The position numbers were made by a program, and so were the translations under genes. Shown here piece by piece: positions 9,449 through 18,845 of a DNA stretch of 64,000 nucleotides. Source of the DNA: Bacillus sp. OxB-1 (lineage in GTDB: Bacteria; Bacillota; Bacilli; Bacillales_A; Planococcaceae); the NCBI RefSeq assembly GCF_000829195.1, contig NZ_AP013294.1, positions 2,181,001 to 2,245,000 of the forward strand, in the 5' to 3' direction. The notes beneath the pieces were generated by a model. It was not told where the DNA came from and searched no databases. It was given only the letters and a program-made list of their open reading frames with translations. Position 1 is the stretch's first letter; every line of letters starts with the position of its first letter.

Positions 9449-10484
9449 GCTTGTTACTGTACTTGTTCCTATTATCGCCATTATTCTAGGCCTGTTAGTC
9501 GGGGCAGTTGTCATGCTGGTCAGCGATTATAATCCTGTCGAAGCGTATATTGCTTTATGGAACGGAATTTTCGGGAGTCCCTATGCTATCGGGGAGACGA
9601 TCCGCCAAATCAGCCCTTATCTATTGGCAGGTCTTGCAGTCGCCTTCGCTTTTCGGACGGGCCTTTTCAATATCGGAGTCGAAGGCCAGCTCATCGTCGG
9701 TTGGTTTGCGGCCACTTTTGTCGGGACTGCAATTGAATTGCCCAAAATCATCCATTTGCCGTTGGCGTTATTGGCTGCCGCTGTGGCGGGCGCCCTTTGG
9801 GGGTTCATACCTGGCCTGCTGAAAGCGACTTTGCGGGTGCATGAAGTCATTGTCACGATCATGATGAACTATATTGCACTCCACGTCGTCAATGCACTCA
9901 TTAAAACGGTTTCAGGAGGCAGCTACAAAACGGAAAAAATTCATCCGACCGCCTCCCTCCGATCGGATTTCCTCCGAAATCTAACCGATTTCTCCACCTT
10001 GCATTACGGGATTCTTGTTGCCTTGGCCATGGTGTTTATCATGTGGCTCATCTTGGAAAAAACGAAGACCGGGTTTGAATTGAAATCAGTCGGCTTCAAC
10101 GAACATGCATCCCAATACGCAGGCATGAATGTGAATAAAAATATTATCCTGTCCATGGTCATTTCCGGCGCCTTCGCGGGTCTTGCAGGGTCAATGGAAG
10201 CTCTTGGAACGTTTGGCAACATGGTGCAGCTCGGCGGATTTACCGGAATCGGATTTGACGGGATTGCCGTCGCTCTGCTCGGCGCGAATACGCCACTTGG
10301 TGTCATTTTCGGTGCATCCTTGTTCGGCGCCTTGAAATACGGGGCAGGCAACATGCCGAGCGAGGCAGGGGTTCCCGATGAAATCGTATCGATTGTCATT
10401 GCGCTGATCATTCTCTTTGTCGCTTCCGGATACATCATTCGGGTTCTGCTCGGCAAGCTGAATAAGCAAAAGGAGGCGAAGTGA
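9438..10484 (+). CDS. Nucleoside ABC transporter permease (NupP/YufP type)
   Basis: Membrane subunit of 348 residues with about eight to ten hydrophobic helices of the BPD_transp_2 (branched amino acid/sugar) fold. The family signature is seen in FRTGLFNIGVEGQLIVG and in SGAFAGLAGSMEALG. ATG 9438 follows GGAAGGTG at a good distance; the in-frame GTG at 9426 lies inside that site. It forms a heterodimeric channel with the next gene, which starts 2 bp after its stop codon. Confidence 0.92.
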   Translation: MSNRLVTVLVPIIAIILGLLVGAVVMLVSDYNPVEAYIALWNGIFGSPYAIGETIRQISPYLLAGLAVAFAFRTGLFNIGVEGQLIVGWFAATFVGTAIELPKIIHLPLALLAAAVAGALWGFIPGLLKATLRVHEVIVTIMMNYIALHVVNALIKTVSGGSYKTEKIHPTASLRSDFLRNLTDFSTLHYGILVALAMVFIMWLILEKTKTGFELKSVGFNEHASQYAGMNVNKNIILSMVISGAFAGLAGSMEALGTFGNMVQLGGFTGIGFDGIAVALLGANTPLGVIFGASLFGALKYGAGNMPSEAGVPDEIVSIVIALIILFVASGYIIRVLLGKLNKQKEAK

Positions 10485-10485
10485 G

Positions 10486-11445
10486 ATGAGCTTCTTAGGC
10501 TTTTTATACTTTATCGTGCCGATTACAATCGCGTACGCCGCTCCTCTCATTTTTACGGCGATCGGCGGTGTCTTTTCCGAACGTTCCGGAGTTGTCAATA
10601 TCGGTCTGGAAGGGCTGATGATCATGGGGGCGTTTATCGGGATCCTATTCAACCTGCATTTTGCAGAAACGTTCGGCGCATGGACGCCGTGGCTTGCACT
10701 CCTTGCCGCGATGGTCGGGTCGGCTCTGTTTTCCATTATTCACGCAGTCGCATCAATTTCATTCCGGGCGGATCAGGTCGTTTCCGGGGTTGCGATTAAT
10801 ATGCTCGGTCTGGCAGTTGCCTTGTTCTCGGTGAAAATGATTTTTGATAAAGGGCAGACCGATTTCATTCAACAGTACATCCCTTTGATCAATATCCCTT
10901 TTTTGAAAGATATTCCGTTTCTAGGGCCATTGTTGTTCAAAGGGCTGTATGGTTCATCCATAGCAGCGATCGCATTGGCTTTCATTTCCTGGTTCGTCAT
11001 TTATAAAACGCCTTTCGGACTTCGCCTCCGATCGGTCGGGGAGCATCCGATGGCGGCGGATACGATGGGAATCAATGTGACGAAAATCCGCTACATTGCG
11101 GTTATCATTTCGGGTGGACTTGCCGGTATCGGCGGCGCAATCTATTCCCAGACGATGACGGGAGATTTTGGACACGCGACGATCAATGGGCAAGGGTTCA
11201 TTGCACTTGCAGCGATGATTTTCGGAAAATGGCATCCGATCGGTGCAATGGGAGCTGCCTTATTCTTCGGATTTGCTCAAGCGTTGGCAATCAGTTCCAC
11301 GAACATCCAATTTCTGCAAAGCATCCCCTCGGTGTATTTTAATATCTTGCCGTATGTATTGACGATTTTGGCATTAGCCGGATTCATCGGTCGGGCGAAT
11401 GCACCAAAAGCGAGCGGTCAGCCATATATTAAAGGAAATCGATGA
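10486..11445 (+). CDS. Nucleoside ABC transporter permease (NupQ/YufQ type)
   Basis: Second membrane subunit, 319 residues, with about eight helices of the same fold. It shows FSERSGVVNIGLEGLMIMG and ISGGLAGIGGAIYSQTM, the typical paired motifs. An AAAGGAGG site lies inside the end of the preceding gene. A strong terminator 16 bp after the stop ends the regulator-receptor-ATPase-permease operon. Confidence 0.92.
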   Translation: MSFLGFLYFIVPITIAYAAPLIFTAIGGVFSERSGVVNIGLEGLMIMGAFIGILFNLHFAETFGAWTPWLALLAAMVGSALFSIIHAVASISFRADQVVSGVAINMLGLAVALFSVKMIFDKGQTDFIQQYIPLINIPFLKDIPFLGPLLFKGLYGSSIAAIALAFISWFVIYKTPFGLRLRSVGEHPMAADTMGINVTKIRYIAVIISGGLAGIGGAIYSQTMTGDFGHATINGQGFIALAAMIFGKWHPIGAMGAALFFGFAQALAISSTNIQFLQSIPSVYFNILPYVLTILALAGFIGRANAPKASGQPYIKGNR

Positions 11446-11460
11446 AAAATTGTTCAATTG

Positions 11461-11499
11461 AAAGCTGCCCGAATCAGCAGACATCCGGGCAGCTTTTTA
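11461..11499 (+). terminator. Intrinsic terminator of the nucleoside transporter operon
   Basis: AAAGCTGCCCG pairs with CGGGCAGCTTT, followed by a T-run. Confidence 0.9.
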
Positions 11500-11645
11500 A
11501 TGGCAGTTGATAAATGAATCTGGAATCGGCAGGAGCATGTTCTTAATTTGCAAGCAATCCGGCAAGCTGTAATTTGCCCCAGGCCGCATTTGACATGTAT
11601 AGTGAAGTGGAGAATCTTCATATTAACAAAAACAGAGGTGTTTAT

Positions 11646-12926
11646 ATGTTCAGTAAAGTTATTCTTCAAGAGGGCGTCAATTTATACATCCGTTCACTCG
11701 AACAATTCAAAACGATCAATTTTTCGGTGAAATGGAAGACCGAACTGGACTCCGAAAAGGCGGCGAATCGCGCCGTCCTGGCGAATGTGCTCCAGGATTC
11801 AAACGGCAAATACCGGACGCAGAGCGAGCTGCGAAACACATTGGATGAGCTGTATGGAACCGTCCTGTTTACGGACGCGACGAAACGGGCCAATACACAT
11901 ATCATGTCCCTTTACGCCGAATGTGTGAACGATGAGTATTTGACAGGCGACACTGTGCTCGATGAAGTGTTGGATTTATTGCATGCGGTTATCTTCAACC
12001 CGAATTTCGTCGATGGCAAGTTTGATGAGTCGGTCGTGAACCGTGAAAAACGTTCCGTGAAAGAACGGATTCGTTCGGTGTATGACGATAAGACTCGTTT
12101 CGCCCAAAAGCGCATGCTGGAACTGCTGCGCCCTGATAGCCCGGTCTCGACTTCTTCCTATGGGACGGAAGAGGAAGTGGAAGCAGTTACGGCTGATGGG
12201 TTGCTGGAGGCATATAACAGCATGTTGCAAAACGATGAAATCAACATTTACATCGTCGGCGATATCGATGAAAAGAAGATGACGGAAAAGATCAAGAAGT
12301 TGTTTCCGTTTGAACCGCGGACTGTGCGGAAAAATGACGAGGAAGCGGCTGCTCCTGGCGCGACGCAACAGAAATCGGAAGTCCGGAACGTGAAAGAAAA
12401 ACAGGATATGAAACAGGGGAAACTGCATCTCGGCTTCAGCACTCCAATTGTCTTCACACATCCGGATTATTTGAAAATGCAAGTGACGAATGGCGTGTTC
12501 GGCGGCTTTGCGCATAGTAAGCTGTTCATGAATGTCCGCGAAAAAGAGAGCATGGCGTATTACGCGTCCAGTTCATACTCTGCGCATTACGGCTTGGTCT
12601 ATGTCATGGCCGGAATCGATGCGGAGCTTGAAGAGAAAGCGGTCAAACTGATCAATGAACAACTCGACGCCTTGCAGCGAGGGGAAATCACGGATTTGGA
12701 GATCGAACAGACAAAAGCGCTGCTGACGAACAGCGTCAAGAGCACGTTCGACTCGGCAAGGGGACAGATCGAAGTGTTTGATCAGTACAAAGAATTGAAT
12801 GATGATTTCACTGCCGATTTCCTCATCTCCGGCTGGGAGGCCGTCACAAAAGACGATATTCAAAAAATGGCATCCGAAATCACGTTGGAAATCGTGTATC
12901 TGCTGTCCGGCAAGGAGGCCGCTTGA
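11646..12926 (+). CDS. ymfF: M16-family peptidase-like protein, non-catalytic partner (YmfF)
   Basis: A 426-residue insulinase-fold protein. ATG 11646 has AGAGGTG upstream; the frame extends further up but without a ribosome-binding site. No HxxEH zinc motif is present in the N-terminal half, unlike the next gene. M16 enzymes often pair one active and one inactive chain, so these two probably form a heterodimeric peptidase. The C-terminal half keeps the FGGFAHSKLFMNVREKES strand-loop typical of the family. Weak promoter candidates lie near 11574-11603. Confidence 0.85.
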   Translation: MFSKVILQEGVNLYIRSLEQFKTINFSVKWKTELDSEKAANRAVLANVLQDSNGKYRTQSELRNTLDELYGTVLFTDATKRANTHIMSLYAECVNDEYLTGDTVLDEVLDLLHAVIFNPNFVDGKFDESVVNREKRSVKERIRSVYDDKTRFAQKRMLELLRPDSPVSTSSYGTEEEVEAVTADGLLEAYNSMLQNDEINIYIVGDIDEKKMTEKIKKLFPFEPRTVRKNDEEAAAPGATQQKSEVRNVKEKQDMKQGKLHLGFSTPIVFTHPDYLKMQVTNGVFGGFAHSKLFMNVREKESMAYYASSSYSAHYGLVYVMAGIDAELEEKAVKLINEQLDALQRGEITDLEIEQTKALLTNSVKSTFDSARGQIEVFDQYKELNDDFTADFLISGWEAVTKDDIQKMASEITLEIVYLLSGKEAA

Positions 12927-12928
12927 CG

Positions 12929-14227
12929 ATGAAGAAAATACAATTCGATGCACTTCAAGAAACGTTATATAATGAAAAGCTGGATAATGGACTGGATGTC
13001 TATGTTCTCCCGAAAAAAGGGTTTTCCAAAACGTTCGTGACGTTCACGACGAAATACGGTTCGATCGACCGGACGTTCATTCCGCGCGGAGGCACGGAGG
13101 AAATTACTGTTCCGGATGGAATTGCCCATTTCCTTGAGCATAAGATGTTCGAAAAAGAGGACGGGGACGTATTTCAGAAATTCAGCGTCCACGGCGCGTC
13201 CGCTAATGCGTTCACTTCCTTTACAAGAACTTCTTATCTATTTTCCGCTACCGATAAATTGTACGAGAACGCGGAAGTCCTCCTCGATTTCGTCCAGGAT
13301 CCGTATTTCACGGAAAAAACGGTCGAGAAGGAGAAGGGTATCATTGCCCAGGAAATAACGATGTACGATGATCTTCCTGATTGGCGTCTCTACTATGGAA
13401 CGATTGAAAACTTGATGCACGAGCATCCTGTGAGAATCGATATCGCGGGGACAGTAGAATCGATCCAAGATATTACAGCTGAACATCTGTACACTTGCTA
13501 TGAGACGTTCTATCACCCATCCAATATGGTGTTTTTTGTCGTAGGCGCAGTCGATCCAGCAGAAATGATCGATTTTGTGAAGAAGAACCAAGCGGCAAAA
13601 ACGTTCAAGGAGCCGGAAACGATCGTCCGCCGCTTCCCGGAAGAACCGCCGGCAGCAGCGACCACCGATAGCAAGTTGGAGATGGATGTATTGAAACCGA
13701 AGTTGAATATCGGGATGAAATGCAACAAGACCGATGTTCAAGGAGAAGAGATGCTCATCCAGGAGTTGTCCTCCAATCTCGTACTGGACATTCTCTTTGG
13801 CAGATCGTCCGAATTCTATACGAAAGCGTACAACGAAGGGATCATTGATGAGTCGTTCAACTATGATTTCTCGTTGGAGGAAGGCTTCGGCTTTGCGATG
13901 GTCGGCTCCGACACGGAAGAACCGGAAAAGTTGGAAGCATTGATCCGCGAAACGATCGATGGGGCTGTAGCTTCATGGCCTGTCACGGATGACGATCTGA
14001 ATCGGATGAGGAAAAAAAGGATTGGCCAGTTCATGCGGTCGTTGAACTCGCCTGAATATATTGCCAATCAGTTTACTCGGTACGCTTTCAATGGAATGAA
14101 TTTATTCGATGTCGTCCCTACATTGGAAAAATTGACGGTGGAAGATCTTCAAAATGCGTTCCAGACATTTTCGGATGAAAGCGGTCGTACGGTCTTCACG
14201 ATCGTCCCTTCGGATACAGCGCAATGA
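12929..14227 (+). CDS. ymfH: M16-family zinc peptidase (YmfH)
   Basis: The active partner of the pair, 432 residues. HFLEH (HxxEH) supplies the zinc ligands and general base near residue 67, and EKGIIAQEITMYDD carries the third, distal glutamate. The substrate is not known. It overlaps ymfF by the ATGA-like junction CTTGACGATG; ATG 12929 is best placed relative to AAGGAGG, though TTG 12923 is possible. Its stop overlaps the start of ymfI by 4 bp, so translation is coupled. Confidence 0.9.
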   Translation: MKKIQFDALQETLYNEKLDNGLDVYVLPKKGFSKTFVTFTTKYGSIDRTFIPRGGTEEITVPDGIAHFLEHKMFEKEDGDVFQKFSVHGASANAFTSFTRTSYLFSATDKLYENAEVLLDFVQDPYFTEKTVEKEKGIIAQEITMYDDLPDWRLYYGTIENLMHEHPVRIDIAGTVESIQDITAEHLYTCYETFYHPSNMVFFVVGAVDPAEMIDFVKKNQAAKTFKEPETIVRRFPEEPPAAATTDSKLEMDVLKPKLNIGMKCNKTDVQGEEMLIQELSSNLVLDILFGRSSEFYTKAYNEGIIDESFNYDFSLEEGFGFAMVGSDTEEPEKLEALIRETIDGAVASWPVTDDDLNRMRKKRIGQFMRSLNSPEYIANQFTRYAFNGMNLFDVVPTLEKLTVEDLQNAFQTFSDESGRTVFTIVPSDTAQ

Positions 14228-14955
14228 CCACCCTCGGTTATTGTGTCGTCCTAGGGGCATCAGGCGGCATCGGAGAGTCGATCAGCCGGGCTTTAGCCGC
14301 TTCCGGCTGGTCGCTCTACCTTCATTACAATGAAAACGCAGGTACGGTATTACGCTTGCAGGAGGAGTTGCAGGCGGCCTATCCAAGTTTGGACTTCCGG
14401 CCGATCCAAGGCGATCTGAGCCAAATGGACGGTGCCGATCTGGCTAGGCAAGTTAAACAAGTGCGGGCTGTCGTCGTAGCAAACGGCCAGTCCATGTATA
14501 AATTATTATCGGAAACGACAGCGGAGGATATGGATGATCTGTGGAAAGTCCATGTCCGCAATCCTGCCAGGTTCATCGCGGCCGTGTCGCCGCAATTGCG
14601 CAGTTTCGGGACGGCATATGTTGTCATGATCGGATCCATCTGGGGAATGACGGGGGCCGCGGGCGAGGTTCTTTACTCGGCAGTGAAAGGCGCGCAGCAT
14701 GCTTTTGTCAAAGCGTATGCAAAAGAAGCCGCTTTTTCGGGCATCCGAGTGAATGGGGTGGCGCCGGGATGGATTGACACCCGCATGAATGGCCATCTTC
14801 CGGAAGACGAGCGGCAGATGGCGATGGAAGAGATTCCGCTCATGAAGCCCGGAATCCCGGATCATGTAGCGCAGGCGGTCGATTATTTGCTGAGCGGCAA
14901 AGCGGATTACACGACGGGTGACATCCTGAATGTCAATGGCGGATGGTATACGTAA
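14224..14955 (+). CDS. ymfI: Short-chain dehydrogenase/reductase (YmfI)
   Basis: A 243-residue Rossmann NAD(P)H oxidoreductase resembling 3-oxoacyl-ACP reductase. GASGGIGES binds the cofactor near residue 11, the catalytic serine lies in MIGSIWG, and YSAVK carries Tyr and Lys. PGWIDTRM and TGDILNVNGGW are the usual C-terminal motifs. The FabG-like substrate is a guess. It is coupled to ymfH by an ATGA overlap. Confidence 0.9.
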   Translation: MTTLGYCVVLGASGGIGESISRALAASGWSLYLHYNENAGTVLRLQEELQAAYPSLDFRPIQGDLSQMDGADLARQVKQVRAVVVANGQSMYKLLSETTAEDMDDLWKVHVRNPARFIAAVSPQLRSFGTAYVVMIGSIWGMTGAAGEVLYSAVKGAQHAFVKAYAKEAAFSGIRVNGVAPGWIDTRMNGHLPEDERQMAMEEIPLMKPGIPDHVAQAVDYLLSGKADYTTGDILNVNGGWYT

Positions 14956-15063
14956 ACAGCCCGATTTCTTTTTTGCTTTTCTTAAGCAAATGAATCCGCT
15001 ATTATAGAACTATATTGAATCACGTGCGTCCTGTATTAGGGAATTGAAAAAGGGGTGTGCCAG

Positions 15064-15864
15064 ATGGGTGAATGGTATCTGGAATATGAAATTCAAGTGA
15101 ACCGTCCGGGACTTCTCGGGGATATCGCATCGTTGCTCGGGATGTTGCGGGTGAATATTATGACGATCAATGGAGTCGACGGCGGACACCGTGGAATGCT
15201 ATTGAGAACGGAAGACGATGGGCAGATCAAGCGGTTCGAACAGATTGCATCGACTATGGAAACGATCAAAGTATTGAAAATCCGTGAACCGAAATTGCGG
15301 GATATTTTGGCGGTCCGGCATGGCCGGTATATCCAGCGGGATGCGGATGAAAAGAAGACGTTCCGATTCCTGCGCCGAGATCTTGGAATCCTCGTCGATT
15401 TCATGGCCGAAATCTTCAAGCAGGAAGGCCATAAACTGATCGGAATCCGCGGGATGCCACGGGTTGGAAAGACGGAGTCTGTTGTGGCGGCAAGCGTCTG
15501 CGCGAATAAAAAGTGGATTTTCCTCTCGTCTACAATGATCAAGCAGACCGTCCGGAGCAAGTTGATGGGCGATGAGTTCTCGGATGATAATATTTTCATA
15601 CTGGACGGCATCGTGACCCGTCGCGCGGAGGATGAACGCCATATGCAGCTCGTTCGGGAAATCATGCGGATGCCGGCGATTAAAGTGGTGGAACACCCGG
15701 ATATGTTCGTCCAGCATTCGGAATATAATATAGAGGATTTTGACTATATCATTGAATTGCGGACCGATCCGGAACAGGAAATTACATATGAGATGATGGA
15801 GAAAAACCATATGATGTCCGACCCGGGGACGATGGGGGGAGGGCCCGGATTTTTTAATTTTTAA
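15064..15864 (+). CDS. ymfK: DUF3388 protein with ACT-like N-terminus and P-loop (YmfK)
   Basis: A 266-residue conserved Bacillales protein of unknown role. The first 75 residues look like an ACT-type regulatory domain (NRPGLLGDIASLLGML). Residues from about 125 contain GMPRVGKTES, which fits the Walker A pattern GxxxxGK[TS], followed by a hydrophobic strand ending in Asp (IFILDG). The tail is Met/Gly-rich and ends GFFNF. Nucleotide binding is my inference. The start at ATG 15064 follows AAAGGGGTG; the GTG at 15055 is less likely. Confidence 0.8.
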   Translation: MGEWYLEYEIQVNRPGLLGDIASLLGMLRVNIMTINGVDGGHRGMLLRTEDDGQIKRFEQIASTMETIKVLKIREPKLRDILAVRHGRYIQRDADEKKTFRFLRRDLGILVDFMAEIFKQEGHKLIGIRGMPRVGKTESVVAASVCANKKWIFLSSTMIKQTVRSKLMGDEFSDDNIFILDGIVTRRAEDERHMQLVREIMRMPAIKVVEHPDMFVQHSEYNIEDFDYIIELRTDPEQEITYEMMEKNHMMSDPGTMGGGPGFFNF

Positions 15865-15882
15865 ATTAGGCAGGTGTTTTTG

Positions 15883-16761
15883 GTGACCGGATTAGGTGAT
15901 CGTCTCCGAGAGGCGAGAACAGCTAAAGGATATACATTAGAAGATTTGCAGACCATCACAAAAATACAGAAAAGATACCTTTCCGGTATTGAAAACGAAG
16001 ACTATAGCATGATGCCGGGCTCTTTTTACGTCCGGGCATTTATCAAGCAATATGCGGAGGCGGTCGGGGTCGATTCTGATGAAATGTTGGCTTTGTATCA
16101 AGAAACAACCCCTTCGGAACTGCCGGAAGAGGACTTCGTCCAGCCCGCAGCCCCGCTTCGGCGCCGGAGAGGCCTGAAGGACAGCCGAATCAACGAGGCT
16201 ATCCCGAAAGTGATTGTGGCTTTATTTATCATCGTCATCATCGTGGTCGTCTGGATTTTGTACAAGTCCAATGCGTCTACGAACCCGAATGTCGAGAGTC
16301 AGCAGGAAGAAACGATTACGACTGTGGAGAAGAAGCCGGTCGAACAGAATCCTGTGGAAAATGCGGATGATGGTGCCGACGGAGCGGAACCTGATGAGGA
16401 ACCTCCTGCTCCAGAAGTCGTGGAGCCTGAACAGGAACAGACTTTGGAACACGTCACCATCAACGGGGACGACTCCATGTACACATTGACCAATACAGAC
16501 CAATTTCAGTTGGAGATTAAAACAAGCGGGGATTCCTGGATCGGTGTGTTGGATGCAGCGGGACAAGAGCGTATGGAGCCGACTGCCCGGACATTGAGCG
16601 CCGGAGAGCAAGTGGAATTGGATGTCTCGGATACGGACCGGGTTCGCATCCGTGTGGGACGTACAGCAAGCACGGAAATTTACGTCAACGGCGAGCTATT
16701 GGAGTACGCTTCACCAAAAACTACGCAAAATATCATCATCGAATACAAGAAAGAGCAATAG
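15883..16761 (+). CDS. rodZ: RodZ-like helix-turn-helix membrane protein (YmfM)
   Basis: A cell-shape protein linking MreB-type cytoskeleton to wall synthesis. It starts at GTG 15883 behind AGGCAGGTG, 292 residues. A cytoplasmic HTH_25 domain covers residues 1-75 (LGDRLREARTAKGYTLEDL), one membrane helix lies near 108-128 (VIVALFIIVIIVVVWILY), then an acidic Pro/Glu linker, and a C-terminal DUF4115 beta domain (SWIGVLDAAG onward). It sits directly before pgsA as in B. subtilis. Confidence 0.9.
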   Translation: MTGLGDRLREARTAKGYTLEDLQTITKIQKRYLSGIENEDYSMMPGSFYVRAFIKQYAEAVGVDSDEMLALYQETTPSELPEEDFVQPAAPLRRRRGLKDSRINEAIPKVIVALFIIVIIVVVWILYKSNASTNPNVESQQEETITTVEKKPVEQNPVENADDGADGAEPDEEPPAPEVVEPEQEQTLEHVTINGDDSMYTLTNTDQFQLEIKTSGDSWIGVLDAAGQERMEPTARTLSAGEQVELDVSDTDRVRIRVGRTASTEIYVNGELLEYASPKTTQNIIIEYKKEQ

Positions 16762-16789
16762 TCATCTGAAAAGGATGACTATTTTCTTT
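16757..16789 (+). terminator. Hairpin between rodZ and pgsA
   Basis: AATAGTCATC and GATGACTATT are a perfect 10-bp stem followed by TTCTTTG. The left arm overlaps the last codons of rodZ. The T-run is interrupted, so termination may be partial. Confidence 0.6.
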
Positions 16790-16823
16790 GAAGAGAGGTA
16801 TAGAGAAAGGGGAACGTCGCTTT

Positions 16824-17402
16824 ATGAATTTGCCAAATAAAATCACGGTTTCCCGTGTATTGCTTATCCCTATTTTCATGGTGTTCATGCTCGTCGATTT
16901 CGGCTTCGGCAAGCTCACTGTCGGAGGGACCGAATTGACGGTGGAACATATGATTGGTGGCTTGCTTTTCATTTTTGCGTCGGCCACCGATTGGCTTGAT
17001 GGGTTTATTGCCAGGAAATACGGGTTAGTTACGAATATGGGGAAATTCCTCGATCCGCTGGCGGATAAGCTGCTCGTGTCTGCCGCGATGATCATCTTGG
17101 TGGAAATGGGGGTTGCGCCTTCCTGGATTGTCATCATCATCATCAGTCGGGAATTTGCTGTCACAGGACTTCGACTGATCTTGGCAGGGGGCGGCGAAGT
17201 CGTTGCGGCGAACCAGCTTGGCAAGATCAAGACAGTGGCTCAAATATTGGCCATTGCTTCCTTATTGTTGAATAACATCTTTTTTGCTCCGCTCGGCATT
17301 CCATTTGGGCTGATCATGCTATATATTGCATTGCTCTTCACCATTTGGTCGGGTGTCGACTACTTCTATAAGAATAGAAGGGTGCTGTTAGACTCGATGT
17401 AA
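16824..17402 (+). CDS. pgsA: CDP-diacylglycerol-glycerol-3-phosphate 3-phosphatidyltransferase
   Basis: Makes phosphatidylglycerolphosphate, the precursor of phosphatidylglycerol and cardiolipin; integral membrane. The 192 residues hold the CDP-alcohol phosphotransferase signature DGxxARx8Gx3Dx3D, seen as DGFIARKYG followed by GKFLDPLAD. Several hydrophobic helices follow. The ATG at 16824 gives the family length; the frame upstream to 16788 is non-coding leader. cinA starts 18 bp after the stop. Confidence 0.96.
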   Translation: MNLPNKITVSRVLLIPIFMVFMLVDFGFGKLTVGGTELTVEHMIGGLLFIFASATDWLDGFIARKYGLVTNMGKFLDPLADKLLVSAAMIILVEMGVAPSWIVIIIISREFAVTGLRLILAGGGEVVAANQLGKIKTVAQILAIASLLLNNIFFAPLGIPFGLIMLYIALLFTIWSGVDYFYKNRRVLLDSM

Positions 17403-17420
17403 AGAAAGGGACGTGAATGT

Positions 17421-18680
17421 ATGAAGGCGGAAATTATTGCGGTAGGCTCGGAATTATTGCTTGGCCAAATCACTAATACGAATGCACAGTTCATTTCGGA
17501 GAAGCTTGCGGAGATTGGAATTGATGTCCATTTCCAAACGGTTGTCGGAGATAACCCCGACCGCTTGAATGAAGTGATCGAAATTGCAAAAAAACGGGCG
17601 GATGTCCTCATTTTCACCGGGGGACTTGGACCGACAAAAGACGATATGACGAAAGAGACCATCGTAAAGCAGATCGAGTCGACGTTGGTCAGTGACGAAG
17701 AGGCCCTGTTTTCGATACAGCAGTATTTCGAGCGGAGCGGGCGGGTAATGACGGAAAACAATAAGAAGCAGGCATTGGTGTTCAAAGATGCGATTGTCCT
17801 GCCGAACCGCAACGGCATGGCGCCTGGGATGGCGGTTGAAAAAGACGGCGTCCAATACATTTTACTGCCGGGGCCTCCCCATGAGATGAAGCCGATGTTC
17901 ACCGGTTTTGCGATTCCCTACTTGCTTGGCGTGACGGGAAGGAAGGAGGTCATCTCCTCCCGCGTATTGAAATTTTATGGGATCGGCGAAGCGGAGCTGG
18001 AGCATCGCATTCAGCCGATTCTGGACAGGCAGTCCAATCCGACGATCGCCCCCCTGGCATCGGCCGACGGTGTAACCTTGCGGATTACGGCGAAAGCCGA
18101 AACTTTGGATGACGCAAACAAACTGATCGCCCCTGTAGAAGGGGAAATCCGTGCGATTGTCGGGGAATTTGTTTACGGCGTCGACGATGATACGCTTTCT
18201 TCCAAGGCTGCGGAAATGCTCTTTCAGAATGGTTGGACGCTGTCCGCGGCGGAGAGCCTGACATCCGGCCTGTTCATGGCGGAGCTCGGGAAAGAGGCGG
18301 GTATCGGCGTTTCTTTGGAAGGTGGGGTTGTCGTCTACAACGAACAGCAAAAAGTCGAACAGCTCGAGGTGGAACAAGAGTTATTGGATCAGTTCGGTAT
18401 CGTCAGTTCGGAATGCGCCGCTGCCCTTGCTGTGAATGTGAAACGTAAATTTGGATCGAATATAGGGGTCGGCCTGACAGGTGCTGCAGGTCCGGAACCG
18501 CATGACGGCGCGCCCGTCGGCACTGTATGGATCGGCATCGTATCCGATGATGCGGAAATGGAAACGTATAAATTATCCCTTTCCGGTTCCCGGAATGCGA
18601 ACCGTCGACGTGCTGCCCAATTTGCAATCTATTACTTAATTAAGCATATGGAGAAAAAAGAAGCCAAAAAACATTTTTAA
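17421..18680 (+). CDS. cinA: Competence/damage-inducible protein CinA
   Basis: A two-domain protein of 419 residues. The N-terminal MoCF-like domain has GSELLLGQITNTN and FTGGLGPTKDD. The C-terminal domain has SAAESLTSG and GLTGAAGP, the nicotinamide-nucleotide amidase fold that recycles pyridine nucleotides. It is upstream of recA as in many Firmicutes. An AT-rich hairpin and then the recA promoter separate the two genes, so recA has its own start. Confidence 0.95.
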   Translation: MKAEIIAVGSELLLGQITNTNAQFISEKLAEIGIDVHFQTVVGDNPDRLNEVIEIAKKRADVLIFTGGLGPTKDDMTKETIVKQIESTLVSDEEALFSIQQYFERSGRVMTENNKKQALVFKDAIVLPNRNGMAPGMAVEKDGVQYILLPGPPHEMKPMFTGFAIPYLLGVTGRKEVISSRVLKFYGIGEAELEHRIQPILDRQSNPTIAPLASADGVTLRITAKAETLDDANKLIAPVEGEIRAIVGEFVYGVDDDTLSSKAAEMLFQNGWTLSAAESLTSGLFMAELGKEAGIGVSLEGGVVVYNEQQKVEQLEVEQELLDQFGIVSSECAAALAVNVKRKFGSNIGVGLTGAAGPEPHDGAPVGTVWIGIVSDDAEMETYKLSLSGSRNANRRRAAQFAIYYLIKHMEKKEAKKHF

Positions 18681-18697
18681 GCCGCTTTCTCAATTAA

Positions 18698-18726
18698 AAA
18701 TGAGATTTCCATATGAATTCTCATTT
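18698..18726. terminator. AT-rich hairpin after cinA
   Basis: AAATGAGA (18698-18705) and TCTCATTT (18719-18726) pair exactly across 13 nt. Only a short T-run follows on either strand, so it is a weak terminator candidate at best. Confidence 0.35.
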
Positions 18727-18751
18727 AAAAGTGGAGAATGAATAAAATTAT

Positions 18752-18802
18752 CGAATAAGCGTTCGCTTTTTTCTTGTATATTTCTCAATAAAGGAGTATA
18801 GT
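18752..18802 (+). promoter_or_regulatory. SOS box and sigmaA promoter of recA
   Basis: CGAAT-AAGC-GTTCG at 18752-18765 matches the Bacillus LexA box CGAAC-N4-GTTCG with one mismatch. TTGTAT (18774-18779), 17 bp and TATAGT (18797-18802) form the promoter just downstream. LexA repression of recA with a box upstream of -35 is known in B. subtilis. Confidence 0.8.
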
Positions 18803-18845
18803 AGAGATAGAAAGAAAAGCATATCACCTTTAAGGAGGAACTATT

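Noticed and set aside
13238..13741. 167-codon minus-strand frame within ymfH
   Set aside because: Antisense shadow of a clear M16 peptidase gene.
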